Source: Brugia malayi | Taxonomy: Eukaryota; Nematoda; Chromadorea; Rhabditida; Onchocercidae | NCBI RefSeq assembly: GCF_000002995.4 | Contig: NW_025062478.1 | Location: forward strand, 11,404,001-11,468,000 | DNA: 64,000 bases | Reading direction: 5' to 3' | In this document: one piece after another, positions 61,064-64,000 of the stretch | Numbering within the stretch: position 1 is the first letter of the stretch | Layout: every line of letters starts with the position of its first letter | Notes under the pieces: model-generated | What the model was told of the DNA's origin: nothing | Seen by the model: the letters and a program-made list of their open reading frames with translations, nothing else | Database searches by the model: none | Program-made: the position numbers and the translations under genes

Positions 61064-61172
61064 TAAAATCGATCAGTTAAATATCAAAATATTTAATAAA
61101 ATTGATCAGTTAAATATATTTAATAAAATCGATCAGTTAAATATATTTAATAAAATCGATCAGTTAAATATA
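61064..61172. repeat. 27-bp tandem repeat, 4 units
   Basis: AAAATCGATCAGTTAAATAT with spacer ATTTAAT. GATCAGTTAA occurs at 61071, 61104, 61131 and 61158. The first spacing is 33, the others 27. Confidence 0.85.
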
Positions 61173-61892
61173 TGTAATATATTATATAAACCAATTTAAC
61201 TAAACAACACACACAGCTAAAATTTAATTTAACTTTACTGATTTAAATATCACGTTATCATATATAGTTATCAATTAAATTCTCATTTATTCATTAAATT
61301 ATTAATTAATGTGAGCTATTAAAAAATTGCATTTTAAATTTATACAATATAAATTTGAAAAACACTAATATCAAAAATTTTTTTTTCCTTTTGGACAAAT
61401 AAATTAAATCATTTTAATTTTATATTAGCTTTGAAAATAAAAAAAAAAAAAAAAAAATTATATATAAATATAAAAATAAGAAACTATTACAAAAGTAAAA
61501 AAAGAAAAAGTTGATCATTCCTCTTTTTTTTTAAAGCAAGAAAAAGATGCATTCAATGTAAAAGTAATACTTACAAATTAAAGTTAGCTTTACTTTTCTT
61601 TTTTTTTTTTTTTTTTGTTTACTTAATGTAAAGTAATAGTATGATTAATTGTATTTGTCTTTCGTTTTCATTTTTTTTTTTTTTTTTTGCATCAAAAAAT
61701 TAAACAATTTTCAATTATTTTTCCATCTTCAAATCAAAAACTTAAATCAGAACGAATATTTTCTTTTTAAATTTTTTTGAACAAAAAAAAAAAAAAAGAA
61801 AATTAAATAAATAAATAAAAAAAGAAAGAAAAGAAAAACATTATGCATACGTTAGCAAATATAAAATGTTGCAAAACGATAAGAGAGAAAAA

Positions 61893-61936
61893 AGAGAGGG
61901 AAAAAGAAAGAGAGACAGAGAGAGAGAGAGAGAGAT
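61893..61936. repeat. GA-rich microsatellite
   Basis: AGAGAGGGAAAAAGAAAGAG, then (GA)n to 61936. Confidence 0.8.
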
Positions 61937-64000
61937 TATAAAGGAATGAATTAATTTGTCAAAGATTCTTCGTTTTTTTTTTTGTTTACACTCGAAATTG
62001 ATGTTTCTATTTGTAAATTGCAATGCTATTACACAACATTATATTTTAATTTTAAACAACAAAATGGAAAAACGTCAGAGAGAGTGTGAGAGAAAGAAAG
62101 AAAGAAAAAAAATGATAAATTTATTTTCGAAACAAATAATTTTATCAGCAATACTTTTTTTATTTTTAAATGATTGTGTTTTTTTTTTTTTTGATAACAT
62201 ATGAGCAATGAATAATTTAAATAATTTTTTTGCTTATTTAAATAAAAATTTTTGCAATATTGATAGAAAGTAACCATTATTTATATATTTATAATAATTA
62301 AACTAATTACAATTGCCTAATTAATAATTTAGAAAAAAAAAATGAAAAAGTAATGAAATAATTTAAAGAAGAAAAAAATAAAACATTGAAAATTGGAGTA
62401 AAAAAAAAAAGAAAGTTGATAAAAACATCAAATTTTTGTAATAAATGCATTTTTATGGATTTTTTTTTTCTACTTTAATTTTTTTATAAGTTTTTTTTTT
62501 GGATTCTTTTTGATTTTTTATTTTCAATTTTTTTTTTTTAAAATGTTTTTTCTTGTATTATGGAAAGCGGAAAAGCTTTGAAATATTATATTGTAATTTA
62601 ATTAATACTAACATATGGATGAATGATTTGATGAAAAAAAATAGAGCGAAAAAGAAGAAAAAAATCATTGTTTTGATGGAAGCGCTTTTAAATGTAATAT
62701 TGCAATGTGAAAATTTTTTCCATTAAAACATTTCTTTTTTATTCTTTTATTTTATTTATTTATTTTTTTGATTAAAGAAATGAATATCAAATAAGTATTT
62801 TAGCTATTTTAGTAGTATGATTTTAGATAAGTTTGATTAATTTATCTATCATTGTTAGCAGCTAATTATCAATGATAAAAGAATATCAGTAACGCTTGTT
62901 ATATAATTATATCAATATTATTGTTAAACAAAATTACTATCAGATAATTATGATCGTATTATTATTAAGGTTAATTGGCATAATTGTAATTATAACGATA
63001 ATGCATTAATTTGTTAAGAATAACTACATCGTTATCACTTATCGCATTACTAATTATCACTTATCAATTGCTGCATAATTTTATCATCATCAAGAAATTT
63101 TGAATTTCCATTGTCATCATTTGTCACATACTATATCATCACTAAAATCATTACTAAAAATAATTATCATATTATTGTGATATGCTTATGATAATCATAA
63201 CTATAAGGATAATTGTACTGGAATGAACAAATATTCAATCTAGATAATTCAATTTTGTCAACTAATTTTTTTATTAAAAGGTAATTATATCATTATCACA
63301 TTCTAAATAGAATTATATCATTACTAAGTTAACCATATCATTATCAGGATAATCAGAGATAATCATTTCAGTATCATTGTCACATAACTGCAGCAATTCC
63401 ATGGATAATCATATCATTATCATCATTATAACTATATTGTTATCATTTGCTGCTCAAAATTATGAATAAATGATAATGCCAAAGTAAACTTTCGAATTTT
63501 TAATTCAATAAATTTAATGCATTTTGCTGTTGTTTTACGTTCAAAGATAAAAGTACTTTAATTAAATTGAATTTAAGTAAAACAACGATATGTAAGTAAG
63601 GTACAAAATTTCAAAAGATTTCCACTGGAAGGTTTCTTTTTATTGTTTTTTTTTTTTTTTTTTGTGAAGATTTGTTTTTCTTGCATAGTTTCAACATAAT
63701 TTTAATTTAATAATTAGAAAATTGCTTGAAGGAAAAAATTACAGCAACTGAATATAATGAAATTTTTAAAGTGAATCATTAATAACAGATAGAAATATTT
63801 AATAAAGTGATAAATTGAAAAGATTAATTATGAGAAATCATTTTAAAAGCTTCTGCCAGAATAATTTAATATTATGGCTTTTAAAATAACTTTTAATAAA
63901 GTTTAAGCTTTTAGATTTGCATTTGTTAAATACTTCGTACACCTCAGAAATCATACATTTCGGAAAACTTTTGCAAATCTTACTAATCACTAACTTTAAT

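Larger units (their letters stand above)
57003..64000. other. AT-rich DNA, no gene seen
   Basis: Poly(A)/poly(T) runs, GA and CT tracts and short tandem repeats. Small ORFs here are Lys/Phe/Ile/Asn-rich with no splice context. The stretch 63000-63470 is dense in ATCATTATCA-type words and may be a decayed repeat. Confidence 0.5.

Noticed and set aside
47133..62277. Many small Lys/Phe/Ile/Asn ORFs
   Set aside because: They span poly(A) and poly(T) runs, have no splice context and look like chance frames in very AT-rich DNA.

Overview
The window is eukaryotic nuclear DNA. It is very AT-rich, full of poly(dA:dT) runs, and its genes have short phase-matched exons separated by GT-AG introns. Most introns end in a short T-rich tract joined directly to AG (TTTTAG, TTTCAG, TTTAAG). 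The gene content is animal: a CRIM1/CRM-1-like BMP modulator and a Zip3/RNF212/ZHP-type meiotic RING protein. The ZHP-type protein and the intron ends suggest a nematode, perhaps a spirurid or filarial worm with long introns. The species call is inference.

Layout. 1-4.1 kb is mostly non-coding, with one exon-like block and a decayed non-LTR retrotransposon reverse-transcriptase relic. 4.1-5.9 kb (+) holds a C2H2 zinc-finger gene with a signal-peptide-like N-terminus and two tandem, independently terminated zinc-finger exons. 6.3-7.1 kb has two unassigned coding-like segments on opposite strands. 8.7-10.5 kb (-) is a six-exon RING gene of the ZHP/RNF212 family (221 aa), with a 108-codon ORF nested antisense in its fifth intron. 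11.4-11.95 kb (+) is a repetitive Gln/Arg/Met/Trp-rich ORF. 12-16.9 kb is AT-rich intergenic DNA with one orphan exon-like block.

From 27.2 kb down to 17.0 kb (-) lie 18 consecutive exons of a CRIM1 (crm-1) orthologue. They encode about 887 residues: N-terminal cysteine repeats, six VWC domains, three antistasin-like repeats, a transmembrane helix and a cytoplasmic tail. The reading frame is continuous through all 17 splice junctions and ends in a stop, with AATAAA about 80 bases beyond. The signal peptide and IGFBP-like region are not among these exons. The first exon seen needs a preceding phase-1 exon, so the gene continues upstream either past the long AT-rich stretch or beyond the window.

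27.2-64 kb has no convincing protein-coding exon. It is probably a giant 5' intron or intergenic DNA, with several homogeneous tandem arrays at about 29.6-31.2, 39.5-40.3, 45.2-45.6, 56.3-56.5 and 61.1 kb. Together with a 32-bp array inside the gene at 24.6-25.1 kb, several carry a recognisable transcription-factor motif in nearly every unit: TGACTCA plus TGATAAG, ATTTGCAT plus CATATG, and TAATCGATTA. These arrays are the most unusual structure in the window. The genes do not form an operon or a shared pathway: one is meiotic, one acts in extracellular BMP signalling, and the rest are unassigned.
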